64,000 nucleotides of DNA from contig NZ_VEDF01000002.1 in the NCBI RefSeq assembly GCF_007677725.1, forward strand, positions 372,001 to 436,000, given 5' to 3'. Source of the stretch: Pseudomonas sp. URMO17WK12:I11 (GTDB taxonomy: Bacteria; Pseudomonadota; Gammaproteobacteria; Pseudomonadales; Pseudomonadaceae). A model generated the notes under the pieces. The model was not told the origin of the DNA and did not search any database. It was given only the letters and a program-made list of their open reading frames with translations. The position numbers and the translations under genes are program-made. Positions 10,380-20,843 of this stretch are shown here, in pieces; within the stretch, counting starts at the first letter, position 1, and every line of letters begins with the position of its first letter.

Positions 10380-10415
10380 CTGGGATACCTGTACTGGGAC
10401 TTGAATCTGCCGGCC

Positions 10416-10421
10416 ATTATA
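10416..10421 (-). promoter_or_regulatory. Predicted -10 element for rph
   Basis: TATAAT, the perfect consensus, reads on the minus strand 37 bp before the rph start. No good -35 hexamer sits at 16-18 bp. It lies in a G+C palindrome (CCGGCC...GGCCGG, 10410-10428). Confidence 0.45.
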
Positions 10422-10518
10422 GAGGCCGGTGCCTTGGAGCGACATGCCTATCGTCGCGGTGTGGGCAACCGGTCGGCTTTTCTCCCTCTGCCAGGAGCGG
10501 CTCTATAACATAGGCTGA

Positions 10519-10548
10519 TTGGGCGCCGAGCACGCACTGCGCTACAAT
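10519..10548 (+). promoter_or_regulatory. Predicted promoter for yicC-gmk
   Basis: TACAAT at 10543-10548 is preceded after 18 bp by TTGGGC and followed by a very G+C-rich discriminator (CGCGCGCC). The start would be near 10556, about 30 nt before the yicC ATG. Confidence 0.4.
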
Positions 10549-10584
10549 CGCGCGCCTTCAATCCATTTACGCGAGGTACTTTCC

Positions 10585-12082
<1,498 letters not shown>

Positions 12083-12084
12083 AA

Positions 12085-12143
12085 GACCGCTCCTACACAA
12101 GACTGCATCAGCCCAGCTGACGCAAATGCCTGCAGGAGCGGTC
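12085..12143. repeat. Degenerate REP-like inverted repeat
   Basis: GACCGCTCCT (12085-12094) and its exact complement AGGAGCGGTC (12134-12143) flank about 39 bp. The ends (CGCTCCTACA and AGGAGCGGTCGCGAAAGG) resemble the REP sequences common between Pseudomonas putida genes. Only one damaged copy was noticed. Confidence 0.5.
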
Positions 12144-12149
12144 GCGAAA

Positions 12150-12166
12150 GGGGCGCAAAGCGCCCC
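12150..12166. terminator. Hairpin between gmk and the permease gene
   Basis: GGGGCGC (12150-12156) pairs with GCGCCCC (12160-12166) around AAA. Both flanking genes converge on it. There is no T tract, so this may be a weak terminator. Confidence 0.45.
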
Positions 12167-12171
12167 CAGTG

Positions 12172-13710
12172 TCATTCCTGCAGGGGCAAAGCAGCCTGCT
12201 GGCGCAAGGTAGCCCCCAGGAAGTAAGCCGGCGCGCGCATGCGCGACAGCACCATCAGCACGATCCCCAGCGCCGAAATGATCGTTGCGATCACGAACAC
12301 CAAGCCCAAGCCGGCCACATGCGAGCCGCTGCCGAAGTCCGGCGAGGCGCTGTCGATGGCCGTGCGCACGAAAATCACCGAAAGAATTACCCCGCCCACC
12401 AACGGGCACAGCCCGCGCATGAAGAAATGCCGCAGGCTGGTGAACAGGCTGTCGCGGAAATACCACACGCAGGCGAAGGCAGTGAGCGAGTAGTAGAAGC
12501 AGATCATCATGCCCAGTGCAGTGATGGTATCGGCCAGCACGTTCTCGCTCAGGGTGCGCATGGTCACATAGAACAACCCTGCTGCCACGCCGGCGCAAAT
12601 GGTCGCATAGCGGGGGGTCTGCGAGCGTGGGCAGACTTTGGCGAATTTCGGCGGTACCGCGCCGTAGTACCCCATGGCCAGCAAGGTGCGCGCCGGCGAC
12701 ACGAAGGTCGACTGCAGCGAGGCTGCGGTGCTGGCCAGCACCGCGATCGACATCAGGATCGCCAGCGGTCCCATCACCGGCCCGGCCAGGTGAGCGAATA
12801 CGTTTTCCTGGATGCGCGGGTTGTTCAAGCCAAGGCCCTGCTCGCTGATGCCGGCAAACTGCAGCGTGGCGATCGCGGTGACCAGGTACAGGCCAAGGAT
12901 CAGCAACACGGTCCAGGTCGCGGCCTTGCCGGGCACCTCGTCACTGCCGACCGACTCTTCGCTGACCGTCAGGCACACGTCCCAACCCCAGAAAATGAAA
13001 ATCGACAGGGAAAGCCCGGCAGCGAATGCCGAAAATGACTCGACGCCAAACGGATTGAACCAGGTGAAGTCGAATTCCAGCGGCGGCGGCGCGGTGCTGC
13101 CACCAAAGGCGGCGAAGGCAAAACCGAGCAGTACCACCAACTGCAGGGCCACCAGACCGTACTGCACGGTCATGGTCGTGGCCATACCACGGCAGCAGAT
13201 CCACACTGCCATGGCAATGAACACACAACAGGTGATGATGTTGACCAGCAAGTTATCGGCCAGGCTCGCCAGTTCGCCGTGCCCGGTGATCTGGCTGAGG
13301 AACAGATAGAAGAAATCCACCGCCACGCCGGCAAGGTTGGACAGCACGATGGTGGTGGCAACGACCAGCCCCCAGCCACCAATCCAGCCAATCATCGGGC
13401 CAAAAGCCCGCGCAGACCAGGTGAATGACGTGCCGCTGTCGGGCTCGGCGGAGTTGAGCTCGCGGTACCCGAGGGCCACCAGCAACATCGGCAGAAAGCC
13501 AACGATGAATACCGCCGGCAGGTGCGCACCGACCTCGCGTACGGTCGGCCCAAGGGCGCCGGTCAGGGTGTAGACCGGGGCAATGGTGGAGATGCCCAGC
13601 ACTACGCTTGCCAGCAACCCGAGCCGCCCTTTGGCCAAGCCCTTGCTATTGTGCGTGCTGCCCGAATCGGCCGCATCGGGTGGGCGGCCAGCTTCTGTGT
13701 AATTGCTCAT
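12172..13710 (-). CDS. APC-superfamily amino acid/polyamine permease
   Basis: A 512-residue inner-membrane transporter with about 12 hydrophobic helices after a short polar N terminus. The first helix segment LGISTIAPVYTLTGALGP and the Gly-rich helices fit the APC superfamily. Members take up amino acids or polyamines with protons. It lies 116 bp downstream of the PuuD-like gene on the same strand as a PuuA/PuuD-like pair, so putrescine or a related amine is a reasonable guess for the substrate; this is inference from context only. No clear Shine-Dalgarno is visible (GGCAAAAACTC before ATG). Confidence 0.82.
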   Translation of the reverse strand: MSNYTEAGRPPDAADSGSTHNSKGLAKGRLGLLASVVLGISTIAPVYTLTGALGPTVREVGAHLPAVFIVGFLPMLLVALGYRELNSAEPDSGTSFTWSARAFGPMIGWIGGWGLVVATTIVLSNLAGVAVDFFYLFLSQITGHGELASLADNLLVNIITCCVFIAMAVWICCRGMATTMTVQYGLVALQLVVLLGFAFAAFGGSTAPPPLEFDFTWFNPFGVESFSAFAAGLSLSIFIFWGWDVCLTVSEESVGSDEVPGKAATWTVLLILGLYLVTAIATLQFAGISEQGLGLNNPRIQENVFAHLAGPVMGPLAILMSIAVLASTAASLQSTFVSPARTLLAMGYYGAVPPKFAKVCPRSQTPRYATICAGVAAGLFYVTMRTLSENVLADTITALGMMICFYYSLTAFACVWYFRDSLFTSLRHFFMRGLCPLVGGVILSVIFVRTAIDSASPDFGSGSHVAGLGLVFVIATIISALGIVLMVLSRMRAPAYFLGATLRQQAALPLQE

Positions 13711-13826
13711 GAGTTTTTGCCGTAACTATTGGAATTGTTTTCACAGGCGCTGTTCCCAAGACCTGTTTCCACTCATTGAAAGCGCGCTGGCAGGGGCGTC
13801 ATCCCGGACTCTTGCCCGACGTGTGG

Positions 13827-14582
13827 TCAGGCCTCCCGCGCAGCATGGGCGATGCAGGCCTCGCGAAACGCCTGGAACAGGCGCCGCGAGACCGGGTTTT
13901 CGGTGAATCGCCACTCCGGGTGCCACTGCACACCGAGCACGAAGCCCGGCGCAGCAGGCATCGACACCGCCTCGATCAGGCCATCCGGGGCTCGTGCCTC
14001 CACCCGCAGGCCGCTGGCCAGGCGATCGATGCCCTGGCTGTGCAGCGAGTTGACGTCGAATTGTGCAGGCAGCCCCAGGCGCTCGAACACGCCGCCAGGC
14101 GCAACGCTGACAGGGTGACGAGGGCCGTATTGCTCTTCAAGTGCAGCGTCTTCCGGCTCACGGTGATCGAGGTAGCCCGGCAGCGCCTGCACCCGCTGGT
14201 GCAAGCTGCCACCCAGGGCCACGTTGAGTTCCTGAAAGCCCCGGCAGATGCACAGCACCGGCACGCCAGCAGCGACGGCTGCCTGCAACAACGGCAAGGT
14301 CAGACGGTCACGCGCCAGGTCGTGCCGAGTGCCCGGGGCGCTAGGAGCGCCATTGTAATGCTGCGGCTCGACATTTGAAGGCGAGCCGGTGAAAACAATA
14401 CCGTCGAGGCGGGCCAGCAGCGCCTGCGGGTCGCTGCCGCCATCGCGCGCAGGCAGAATCAGGGGCAGTCCGGCAAATGCGGCTGCCTCGACATACTTGT
14501 CGCCTACTGTGTGCGACGCGTTCTTGCCCACCTGCTGACGGCAGGCGCTGACACCGATCAAAGGGACCGCAGTTGCGCTCAT
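13827..14582 (-). CDS. Class I glutamine amidotransferase, gamma-glutamyl-GABA hydrolase-like (PuuD/SpuA type)
   Basis: A 251-residue peptidase C26-type protein. The nucleophile elbow is VLCICRGFQELNVALGG, and the His/Glu of the triad are in VQWHPEW. PuuD-like enzymes split gamma-glutamyl-GABA in the glutamylated putrescine pathway. The start MSATAVPLIGVSACR at 14582 is chosen; the open frame extends upstream but only as a shadow of the next gene. It begins four bases after the stop of the glutamine synthetase-like gene, so the two are translationally linked. Confidence 0.85.
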   Translation of the reverse strand: MSATAVPLIGVSACRQQVGKNASHTVGDKYVEAAAFAGLPLILPARDGGSDPQALLARLDGIVFTGSPSNVEPQHYNGAPSAPGTRHDLARDRLTLPLLQAAVAAGVPVLCICRGFQELNVALGGSLHQRVQALPGYLDHREPEDAALEEQYGPRHPVSVAPGGVFERLGLPAQFDVNSLHSQGIDRLASGLRVEARAPDGLIEAVSMPAAPGFVLGVQWHPEWRFTENPVSRRLFQAFREACIAHAAREA

Positions 14583-14586
14583 GGGC

Positions 14587-15969
14587 TTACACCGTGTGCA
14601 GGTACCAGTTGTACTCGAGGTCGGAAATCGACACTTCGAACTCGGCCAGCTCGCTTTCCTTGCAGGCCACGAAGATATCGATGTAGTCCGGGCTGATGTA
14701 CTGATTGAGGATTTCGCTGTCGTCCAGTGCGCGCAGGGCGTCACGCAAGTTGTTGGGCAGGCTCTGCTCCAGCTGCTCGTAGGCGTTGCCTTCGATCGGC
14801 GCTGCCGGCTCGATCTGGCGGGTGAGGCCATGGTGGATCCCGGCGAGGAGCGCCGCCAGCATCAGGTAGGGGTTGGCGTCGGCGCCCGCTACCCGGTGCT
14901 CGATGCGTACGTTATCGCTGCTGTCGGTCGGTACGCGTACGGCGACGGTGCGGTTGTCCAGACCCCAGCTTGGCGCATTCGGCACGTAGAACTGGGCACC
15001 AAAGCGGCGATAGGAATTGATGTTCGGGCACAGGAAGGCCATCGAAGCCGGCATGGTCTGCAAGACGCCGCCGATGGCATGGCGCAAGGCGTCGCTCTGC
15101 AAGGGGTCATCGCTGGCGAAGATGTTCTTGCCGGTCTGCTTGTCGAGCAGCGAGATATGCACGTGCAGGCCGTTACCCGCCTGGCCCGGGTAGGGCTTGG
15201 CCATGAACGTGGTGTCCATCTCGTGATCGTAGGCGACGTTCTTGATCAGGCGCTTGAGCAGAATCGCGTAATCGCACGCCTTCAGCGGATCGGCCACGTG
15301 GTGCAGGTTGACCTCGAACTGCGCCGGGGCGCTTTCCTTGACGATGGCGTCGGCGGGCAAGCCTTGCTCCTTGGCCGCTTCGAGCATGTCTTGCAGGCAG
15401 TCGGCGTACTCGTCGAGGTCGTCGATCAAGTACACCTGCGTCGATTGCGGGCGCTTGCCGGAAATCGGCGAGCGTGGCGGTTGCGGGCGGCCGTTGAGGT
15501 TGTCCTGATCGATCAGGTAGAACTCCAGCTCGAACGCGGCGCAGATGCTCAGGCCCATGGCGTCGAACTTGCTCACCACCTGGCGCAGCACTTCGCGCGG
15601 GTCGGCGAAGAACGGCGCGCCGTCGAGCTCGTGCATGGTCATCAGCAACTGGGCCGTCGGGCGCTTCTGCCACGGTTCGTCGCACAAAGTTCCGGCAATC
15701 GGGTAGCAGATGCGGTCGGCGTCCCCGATATCCAGTCCCAGGCCGGTACTCTCGACCGTCGAGCCGTTGATGTCCAGGGCGAACAGCGATGCCGGCAGGT
15801 TGATGCCCTTCTCGTACACCTTGTGCAGGCTGGCGCGTTCGATGCGCTTGCCACGTACCACGCCGTTCATGTCGGAAATCAGCAGATCGACGTACTGAGT
15901 ATCCGGATGGGCCTGAAGAAAGTCGTTCATCTCGCTGGAAGTACTGGCGCACGGGGTGACCGACGTCAT
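14587..15969 (-). CDS. Glutamine synthetase-like gamma-glutamylpolyamine synthetase (PuuA/SpuB type)
   Basis: A 460-residue protein of the glutamine synthetase superfamily. Metal and ATP segments include AAFELEFYLID, the NGLHVHIS loop and RIEHRVAGADANPYL. The N-terminal beta-grasp part has VDLLISDMNGVVRGKRI. Pseudomonas carries several such paralogs that attach glutamate to putrescine, spermidine or other amines; which one this is cannot be told. TAGGATG precedes the ATG at 15969; a second in-frame ATG 13 codons later is an alternative. It leads a probable operon with the PuuD-like gene and perhaps the permease. Confidence 0.87.
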   Translation of the reverse strand: MTSVTPCASTSSEMNDFLQAHPDTQYVDLLISDMNGVVRGKRIERASLHKVYEKGINLPASLFALDINGSTVESTGLGLDIGDADRICYPIAGTLCDEPWQKRPTAQLLMTMHELDGAPFFADPREVLRQVVSKFDAMGLSICAAFELEFYLIDQDNLNGRPQPPRSPISGKRPQSTQVYLIDDLDEYADCLQDMLEAAKEQGLPADAIVKESAPAQFEVNLHHVADPLKACDYAILLKRLIKNVAYDHEMDTTFMAKPYPGQAGNGLHVHISLLDKQTGKNIFASDDPLQSDALRHAIGGVLQTMPASMAFLCPNINSYRRFGAQFYVPNAPSWGLDNRTVAVRVPTDSSDNVRIEHRVAGADANPYLMLAALLAGIHHGLTRQIEPAAPIEGNAYEQLEQSLPNNLRDALRALDDSEILNQYISPDYIDIFVACKESELAEFEVSISDLEYNWYLHTV

Positions 15970-16092
15970 GGCTTACATCCTATGATTTGCTGCGGCGATG
16001 TGGAGGGTACGGCTGGCGCCTCACGGCGACGATGGTTTGCAGCTGTTGTTTTTTTAACGTTCCCATCGTGGGGATTGCTCCGACCGGGCGCA

Positions 16093-16121
16093 TTGATTCC
16101 CGGGGGCCGTTTCACTATAAA
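16093..16121 (+). promoter_or_regulatory. Predicted promoter of the LysR-type gene
   Basis: TTGATT (16093-16098) and TATAAA (16116-16121) are 17 bp apart. The start would be near 16128, which lies after an upstream in-frame ATG (16122) and so favours the ATG at 16173 as the true start. Confidence 0.55.
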
Positions 16122-16172
16122 ATGGCCCTCACGCAACAGACATTGGCAATTCGGCAAGCAGAGCGTGCACCA

Positions 16173-17045
16173 ATGCAATATCAGATCACTCACGCCGACC
16201 TTTCTCTGGTCCTGGCACTGGAACGTGGGCGCTCGCTGGCCAAGGCCGCCGAGCTGCTCAAGGTCGATGTCTCGACCGTATTTCGCTCGATACGGCGGCT
16301 GGAATCGGCGCTGGGCACTGCGCTGTTCGTGAAAAGCCGCAAAGGCTACCTGCCGACCGACACAGCCCAGGCCCTGGCCGAGCAGGCAGAGCGTGCCGAG
16401 CAGGCGCTGGAGGCAGCGCGCATCGCCATGAGCAGTGGCGAGCAGGTGGTCAGTGGCACAGTACGGCTGACCTGTACCGAAGCTGTGATGCACAGCCTGC
16501 TGCTGCCGGCGCTGGCCGCGTTCATGCCCAATTACCCGGCGCTGTCGCTGGAAATGGGTACATCCAATACCTTCGCCAATCTCAGCCGGCGCGATGCCGA
16601 CATCGCCCTGCGCCTGACCAACACCCCACCGGAACATCTGGTCGGGCGCTGCCTGGGCTCCACCTCCTATGTGATCTGCGGCCAGCCGCAGTGGCGCGAG
16701 CGCCTGGGCCAATCGGCCAGCAGCGTGCCCTGGATCGCGCCGGACGACTCGATGCAAGACCACCCCACAGTGGTCTGGCGCAACCAGCATTACCCAGGTC
16801 TGGGCCCGCGCTACCAGTGCAGCAGCATGTCGACCATCGCCCAGCTGGTCAGCACCGGGCTGGGCGTGGCGGCGCTACCGGACTACATGGTGCACGCCTT
16901 GCCAGGGGTAGACGCGTTGAGCGGGCCGTTGCCTGGTTGCGATACCCAGCTATGGTTGCTGACCCGCCCCGACTGCCGTGCCTTGCGCTCGGTTCAGACC
17001 CTGTTCGAAGAGCTGACGCCGCGATTGCGGGACGCGCTGGTCTGA
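16173..17045 (+). CDS. LysR-family transcriptional regulator
   Basis: A 290-residue regulator. The winged helix-turn-helix covers roughly residues 7-66 (GRSLAKAAELLKVDVSTVFR). The effector domain follows, with STIAQLVSTGLGVAALPDYM near residue 230, typical of LysR substrate-binding folds. It is divergent from the PuuA-like gene across about 200 bp, so it is the likely regulator of that operon; the inducer is unknown. The frame is open upstream to 15987, but a predicted promoter argues for the start at 16173. The Shine-Dalgarno is weak. Confidence 0.85.
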   Translation: MQYQITHADLSLVLALERGRSLAKAAELLKVDVSTVFRSIRRLESALGTALFVKSRKGYLPTDTAQALAEQAERAEQALEAARIAMSSGEQVVSGTVRLTCTEAVMHSLLLPALAAFMPNYPALSLEMGTSNTFANLSRRDADIALRLTNTPPEHLVGRCLGSTSYVICGQPQWRERLGQSASSVPWIAPDDSMQDHPTVVWRNQHYPGLGPRYQCSSMSTIAQLVSTGLGVAALPDYMVHALPGVDALSGPLPGCDTQLWLLTRPDCRALRSVQTLFEELTPRLRDALV

Positions 17046-17213
17046 GGTTATTGTCAGGGCATACGTCGAGGGCGTCTGCCCCGCGCCTTTGGCGGACACG
17101 CCAGATGGCCGGACAAAACAGCGCTTCCCTATTGGCTGGTGATTTTTTAAACTATCGAGTCCGCCTGCCCGTATTGGGCTGCACGCCCACCGCATTTGCT
17201 ACTGAGGAAGACC

Positions 17214-17477
17214 ATGGCCCGCGTAACTGTTGAAGACTGCCTGGAACACGTGGATAACCGTTTTGAGCTGGTCATGCTCTCGACCAAGCGCGCCCGTCAG
17301 CTGGCTACCGGCGGCAAAGAGCCACGCGTTGCGTGGGAAAACGACAAACCGACCGTTGTCGCCCTGCGCGAGATCGCCGAAGGTATCGTGACCCCCGAGT
17401 TCATCGCTGCTGAAGAGATCGTCACCGAGGATCCGGTCTTCGCCGCATTCGAGGACGAGTCCAACGAGGCTGTCTGA
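17214..17477 (+). CDS. rpoZ: RNA polymerase omega subunit
   Basis: An 87-residue protein starting [20 protein letters not shown], the universal omega N terminus, followed by [11 protein letters not shown] and the acidic tail. Omega helps assemble RNA polymerase and forms part of a ppGpp site. TGAGGAAG lies before the ATG. spoT follows after 59 bp, the conserved rpoZ-spoT order in gammaproteobacteria. Confidence 0.98.
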   Translation: MARVTVEDCLEHVDNRFELVMLSTKRARQLATGGKEPRVAWENDKPTVVALREIAEGIVTPEFIAAEEIVTEDPVFAAFEDESNEAV

Positions 17478-17536
17478 TCCATGCCCGGTCGACGTCGCGC
17501 GGCACAAGGCCCTCTTCCCCGGCAAGAGGTGAAACC

Positions 17537-19642
17537 ATGCCGGGTATAGAAGCCCTGGCCGAACGGCTGTCGACCTACCTTGGCCCCGAACAGGTCAACC
17601 TGGTTCGGCGCGCCTACTTCTACGCCGAACAAGCTCACGACGGGCAACGCCGCCGCAGCGGCGAGCCCTACGTGACGCATCCGCTGGCCGTGGCCAGCAT
17701 CCTCGCCGACATGCACATGGACCATCAGAGCCTGATGGCCGCCATGTTGCACGACGTCATCGAAGACACCGGCATCGCCAAAGAGGCGCTGTGCCAGCAG
17801 TTTGGCGAAACCGTCGCCGAGCTGGTCGATGGGGTCAGCAAGCTGACCCAGATGAACTTCGAGACCAAGGCCGAGGCGCAGGCCGAGAACTTCCAGAAGA
17901 TGGCCATGGCCATGGCGCGCGACATTCGCGTGATCCTGGTCAAGCTCGCCGACCGCCTGCACAACATGCGCACCCTTGAAGTGCTGTCTGGCGAGAAACG
18001 CCGACGCATCGCCAAGGAAACCCTGGAAATCTACGCGCCCATCGCCAATCGCCTGGGTATGCACACCGTGCGCGTCGAATTCGAGGACCTGGGCTTCAAG
18101 GCCATGCACCCGATGCGCTCCTCGCTGATTCATCGCGCGGTGAAGAGTGCGCGTGGCAACCGCAAGGAAATCGTCGCCAAGATCGAACACTCGCTGGCCA
18201 ACTGCCTGGCCGCCGACGGCATCGAAGGTGAAGTCAGCGGGCGCCAGAAACACCTCTATGGCATCTACAAGAAGATGCGCGGCAAACGCCGCGCCTTCAC
18301 CGAAATCATGGATGTGTATGCGTTCCGCATCATCGTCGACAAGGTCGACACCTGCTACCGCGTGCTCGGCGCCGTGCACAACCTGTACAAGCCACTGCCC
18401 GGCCGCTTCAAGGACTACATCGCGATTCCCAAAGCCAACGGCTACCAGTCGTTGCACACCACCTTGTTCGGCATGCACGGCGTGCCCATCGAAATCCAGA
18501 TACGTACCCGCGAAATGGAAGAGATGGCCAACAACGGCATTGCCGCACATTGGCTGTACAAGTCCAACGAGCACGATCAACCCAATAGCCATGCCCGTGC
18601 ACGGCAGTGGGTCAAGGGCATCCTCGAGCTGCAGCAGCGCGCCGGCAATTCGCTGGAATTCATCGAGAGCGTGAAGATCGACCTGTTCCCGGACGAGGTC
18701 TATGTGTTCACGCCCAAGGGCCGCATCATGGAGCTGCCCAAAGGCTCCACCGCGGTCGATTTCGCCTACGCCGTGCATACCGATGTCGGCAACAGCTGCA
18801 TCGCCTGCCGCATCAACCGGCGCCTGGCGCCGCTGTCCGAGCCGCTGCAAAGTGGCTCGACCGTCGAAATCGTCAGCGCTCCAGGCGCCCGGCCGAATCC
18901 GGCCTGGCTCAACTTCGTGGTCACCGGCAAGGCCCGCACGCACATACGCCACGCCCTCAAGCAGCAGCGCCGTTCCGAATCGATCAGCCTCGGCGAGCGC
19001 CTGCTGAACAAGGTGCTGACAGGTTTCGACAGCAGCCTGGAGCGAATTCCGCAGGAGCGTATCCAGGCGATTCTCAGCGAGTACCGCCTGGAACTGACCG
19101 AAGACCTGCTCGAGGATATCGGCCTGGGCAACCGCATGGCCTACGTGGTCGCCCGCCGCCTGCTGTCGGCCGAGGGCGAACCGCTGCCGGCACCGGAAGG
19201 CCCGCTGGCGATCCGCGGCACCGAGGGCCTGGTACTGAGCTACGCGAAGTGCTGCACGCCGATCCCCGGCGACCCGATCGTCGGCCATTTGTCGGCTGGC
19301 AAAGGCATGGTCGTGCACCTGGAAAACTGCCGCAATATCAGTGAAATTCGTCACAACCCGGAAAAATGCGTTCAGCTTTCCTGGGCCAAGGACATCCCTG
19401 GCGAGTTCAATGTCGAGTTGCGTGTCGAGCTCGAACACCAGCGCGGGCTCATCGCGCTGCTGGCCAGCAGCGTGAATGCCGCCGACGGCAACATCGAGAA
19501 AATCAGCATGGACGAACGCGACGGCCGTATCAGCGTGGTCCAACTGGTGGTCAGCGTGCACGACCGTGTGCACCTGGCGCGTGTGATCAAGAAGCTGCGT
19601 ACCTTGACCGGCGTGGTCCGCATCACCCGCATGCGTACGTAG
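17537..19642 (+). CDS. spoT: Bifunctional (p)ppGpp synthase/hydrolase SpoT
   Basis: A 701-residue RelA/SpoT homolog. The hydrolase HD domain is intact ([21 protein letters not shown] and [11 protein letters not shown], residues about 45-150). The synthetase domain has [19 protein letters not shown]; the RxKD form is the one linked with bifunctional SpoT rather than RelA. The TGS domain ([19 protein letters not shown]) begins near residue 390, then the conserved [12 protein letters not shown] zinc-finger-like region and a C-terminal ACT domain. It controls the stringent alarmone. AAGAGGTG precedes the ATG. Cotranscribed with rpoZ and probably ridA. Confidence 0.98.
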   Translation: MPGIEALAERLSTYLGPEQVNLVRRAYFYAEQAHDGQRRRSGEPYVTHPLAVASILADMHMDHQSLMAAMLHDVIEDTGIAKEALCQQFGETVAELVDGVSKLTQMNFETKAEAQAENFQKMAMAMARDIRVILVKLADRLHNMRTLEVLSGEKRRRIAKETLEIYAPIANRLGMHTVRVEFEDLGFKAMHPMRSSLIHRAVKSARGNRKEIVAKIEHSLANCLAADGIEGEVSGRQKHLYGIYKKMRGKRRAFTEIMDVYAFRIIVDKVDTCYRVLGAVHNLYKPLPGRFKDYIAIPKANGYQSLHTTLFGMHGVPIEIQIRTREMEEMANNGIAAHWLYKSNEHDQPNSHARARQWVKGILELQQRAGNSLEFIESVKIDLFPDEVYVFTPKGRIMELPKGSTAVDFAYAVHTDVGNSCIACRINRRLAPLSEPLQSGSTVEIVSAPGARPNPAWLNFVVTGKARTHIRHALKQQRRSESISLGERLLNKVLTGFDSSLERIPQERIQAILSEYRLELTEDLLEDIGLGNRMAYVVARRLLSAEGEPLPAPEGPLAIRGTEGLVLSYAKCCTPIPGDPIVGHLSAGKGMVVHLENCRNISEIRHNPEKCVQLSWAKDIPGEFNVELRVELEHQRGLIALLASSVNAADGNIEKISMDERDGRISVVQLVVSVHDRVHLARVIKKLRTLTGVVRITRMRT

Positions 19643-19665
19643 TCCGCCAACCGCAAGGAGTCATC

Positions 19666-20046
19666 ATGAGCAAGACGGTAATCAACAGCGACAAGGCCCC
19701 TGCCGCTATCGGCACCTACTCTCAGGCGATCAAGGCCGGCAATACCGTGTACATGTCGGGCCAGATCCCACTGGACCCCAAGACCATGGAGCTGGTCGAA
19801 GGCTTCGAAGCGCAGACCGTACAGGTGTTCGAGAACCTCAAGGCGGTGGCCGAAGCGGCGGGCGGTTCGTTCAAGGATATCGTCAAGCTGAACATTTTCC
19901 TCACCGACCTGAGCCACTTCGCCAAGGTCAACGAGGTCATGGGCCGCTACTTCGAGCAGCCGTACCCTGCGCGTGCCGCCATTGGTGTTGCCGCACTGCC
20001 CAAAGGCGCCCAGGTCGAAATGGACGCCATCCTGGTCATCGACTGA
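19666..20046 (+). CDS. ridA: RidA-family enamine/imine deaminase
   Basis: A 126-residue trimeric YjgF/YER057c/UK114 protein with [11 protein letters not shown], the [18 protein letters not shown] stretch and the active-site arginine in [16 protein letters not shown]. RidA hydrolyses reactive 2-aminoacrylate released by threonine/serine dehydratases. AAGGAG precedes the ATG at 19666. It follows spoT after 23 bp, a widely conserved neighbour relation. Confidence 0.96.
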   Translation: MSKTVINSDKAPAAIGTYSQAIKAGNTVYMSGQIPLDPKTMELVEGFEAQTVQVFENLKAVAEAAGGSFKDIVKLNIFLTDLSHFAKVNEVMGRYFEQPYPARAAIGVAALPKGAQVEMDAILVID

Positions 20047-20052
20047 TGCCAC

Positions 20053-20077
20053 GGTGACGGGCTGATCGCCCGTCACC
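20053..20077 (+). terminator. Hairpin after ridA
   Basis: GGTGACGGG (20053-20061) pairs with CCCGTCACC (20069-20077) around seven bases. No T tract follows, so it may slow rather than stop transcription into the lipoprotein gene. Confidence 0.4.
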
Positions 20078-20100
20078 CTCCTTTGCAAGGTTATCCCGTC

Positions 20101-20826
20101 ATGCGTCAAGCACTGCCCCTCGCGCTGGCAGCCCTGCTTCTGAGCGGTTGCGCCAGCCACAAGCCTGAAGACTTCAACGGCACCTGGATCAACCAGGCCG
20201 CCATCGACGCTGCCAGTAACAATGGCAGCCTGCGCCAAGCCCTCGATACCCATGGCCCGGTGCTGGAGTGGAAGCTTGACGTCACTCGCCAGCAGGCCAG
20301 CTTCAGCAATGGTTTCGAAGCGGCCGATGGCCGTTTGAGCGCTGACCAGAAGCACTGGCAGGCGAGCTTCGAAGGTGGCCAGACCGAGCAACTGGAGCTC
20401 GATGGCGACGAACTCAAGGCCACGGCCGCGAACGGCAGCGAGCGAACCTTCGTTCGCGCCGCGCAGGCGGGCAATGCGCCGCTGGGCGCAACGTTCGAAA
20501 AAGCGCTGTATCAGGCCTACCTGGGCGGAGATTGGAAAATCATCGAAGGTCAGGGCCAGGGCGCGACCGTGCGCTTTGGCGATACGGGTAATGTCACCGG
20601 CCTGCCAGGCCCGGACCGATTCGCCCTGTGCCTGGCCGGCGACTGCGCCAGCATGGGCGGCAACAACGACAGCTTGTGGCTCGAACGCAACCAGCGTGGG
20701 GCGCCGTTCATCTTCAAGCGCGACGGCAACACGCTGACGATCTACCAGGCGGTCAATACCGCCAACGCCGACGAGATTCCTCAGCTGAGCCCCGGCCCCC
20801 GGCAGTGGGTACTGGAGCGCAGCTGA
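20101..20826 (+). CDS. Putative outer-membrane/periplasmic lipoprotein
   Basis: A 241-residue protein. Residues 1-17 form a lipoprotein signal peptide ending in the lipobox LLSG with Cys18, followed by Ala-Ser-His, so sorting to the outer membrane is likely. AAGG stands ten bases before the ATG at 20101. The mature part is a beta-rich domain with repeated DGDELKATAANGSERTFV-type strands and two Cys (CLAGDC) that could form a disulphide. I do not recognise a family with a known function. It follows ridA and converges with the SDR gene. Confidence 0.75.
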   Translation: MRQALPLALAALLLSGCASHKPEDFNGTWINQAAIDAASNNGSLRQALDTHGPVLEWKLDVTRQQASFSNGFEAADGRLSADQKHWQASFEGGQTEQLELDGDELKATAANGSERTFVRAAQAGNAPLGATFEKALYQAYLGGDWKIIEGQGQGATVRFGDTGNVTGLPGPDRFALCLAGDCASMGGNNDSLWLERNQRGAPFIFKRDGNTLTIYQAVNTANADEIPQLSPGPRQWVLERS

Positions 20827-20843
20827 AGGCGCTCCCCGTGGGT

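Noticed and set aside
14581..16332. A plus-strand open frame of about 580 codons opposite the PuuA-like gene
   Set aside because: The minus-strand protein is a clear glutamine synthetase homolog; the plus frame has no family resemblance.
17297..19573. A minus-strand open frame of about 750 codons opposite spoT
   Set aside because: spoT is unambiguous on the plus strand; the opposite frame shows shadow composition and no recognisable motif.
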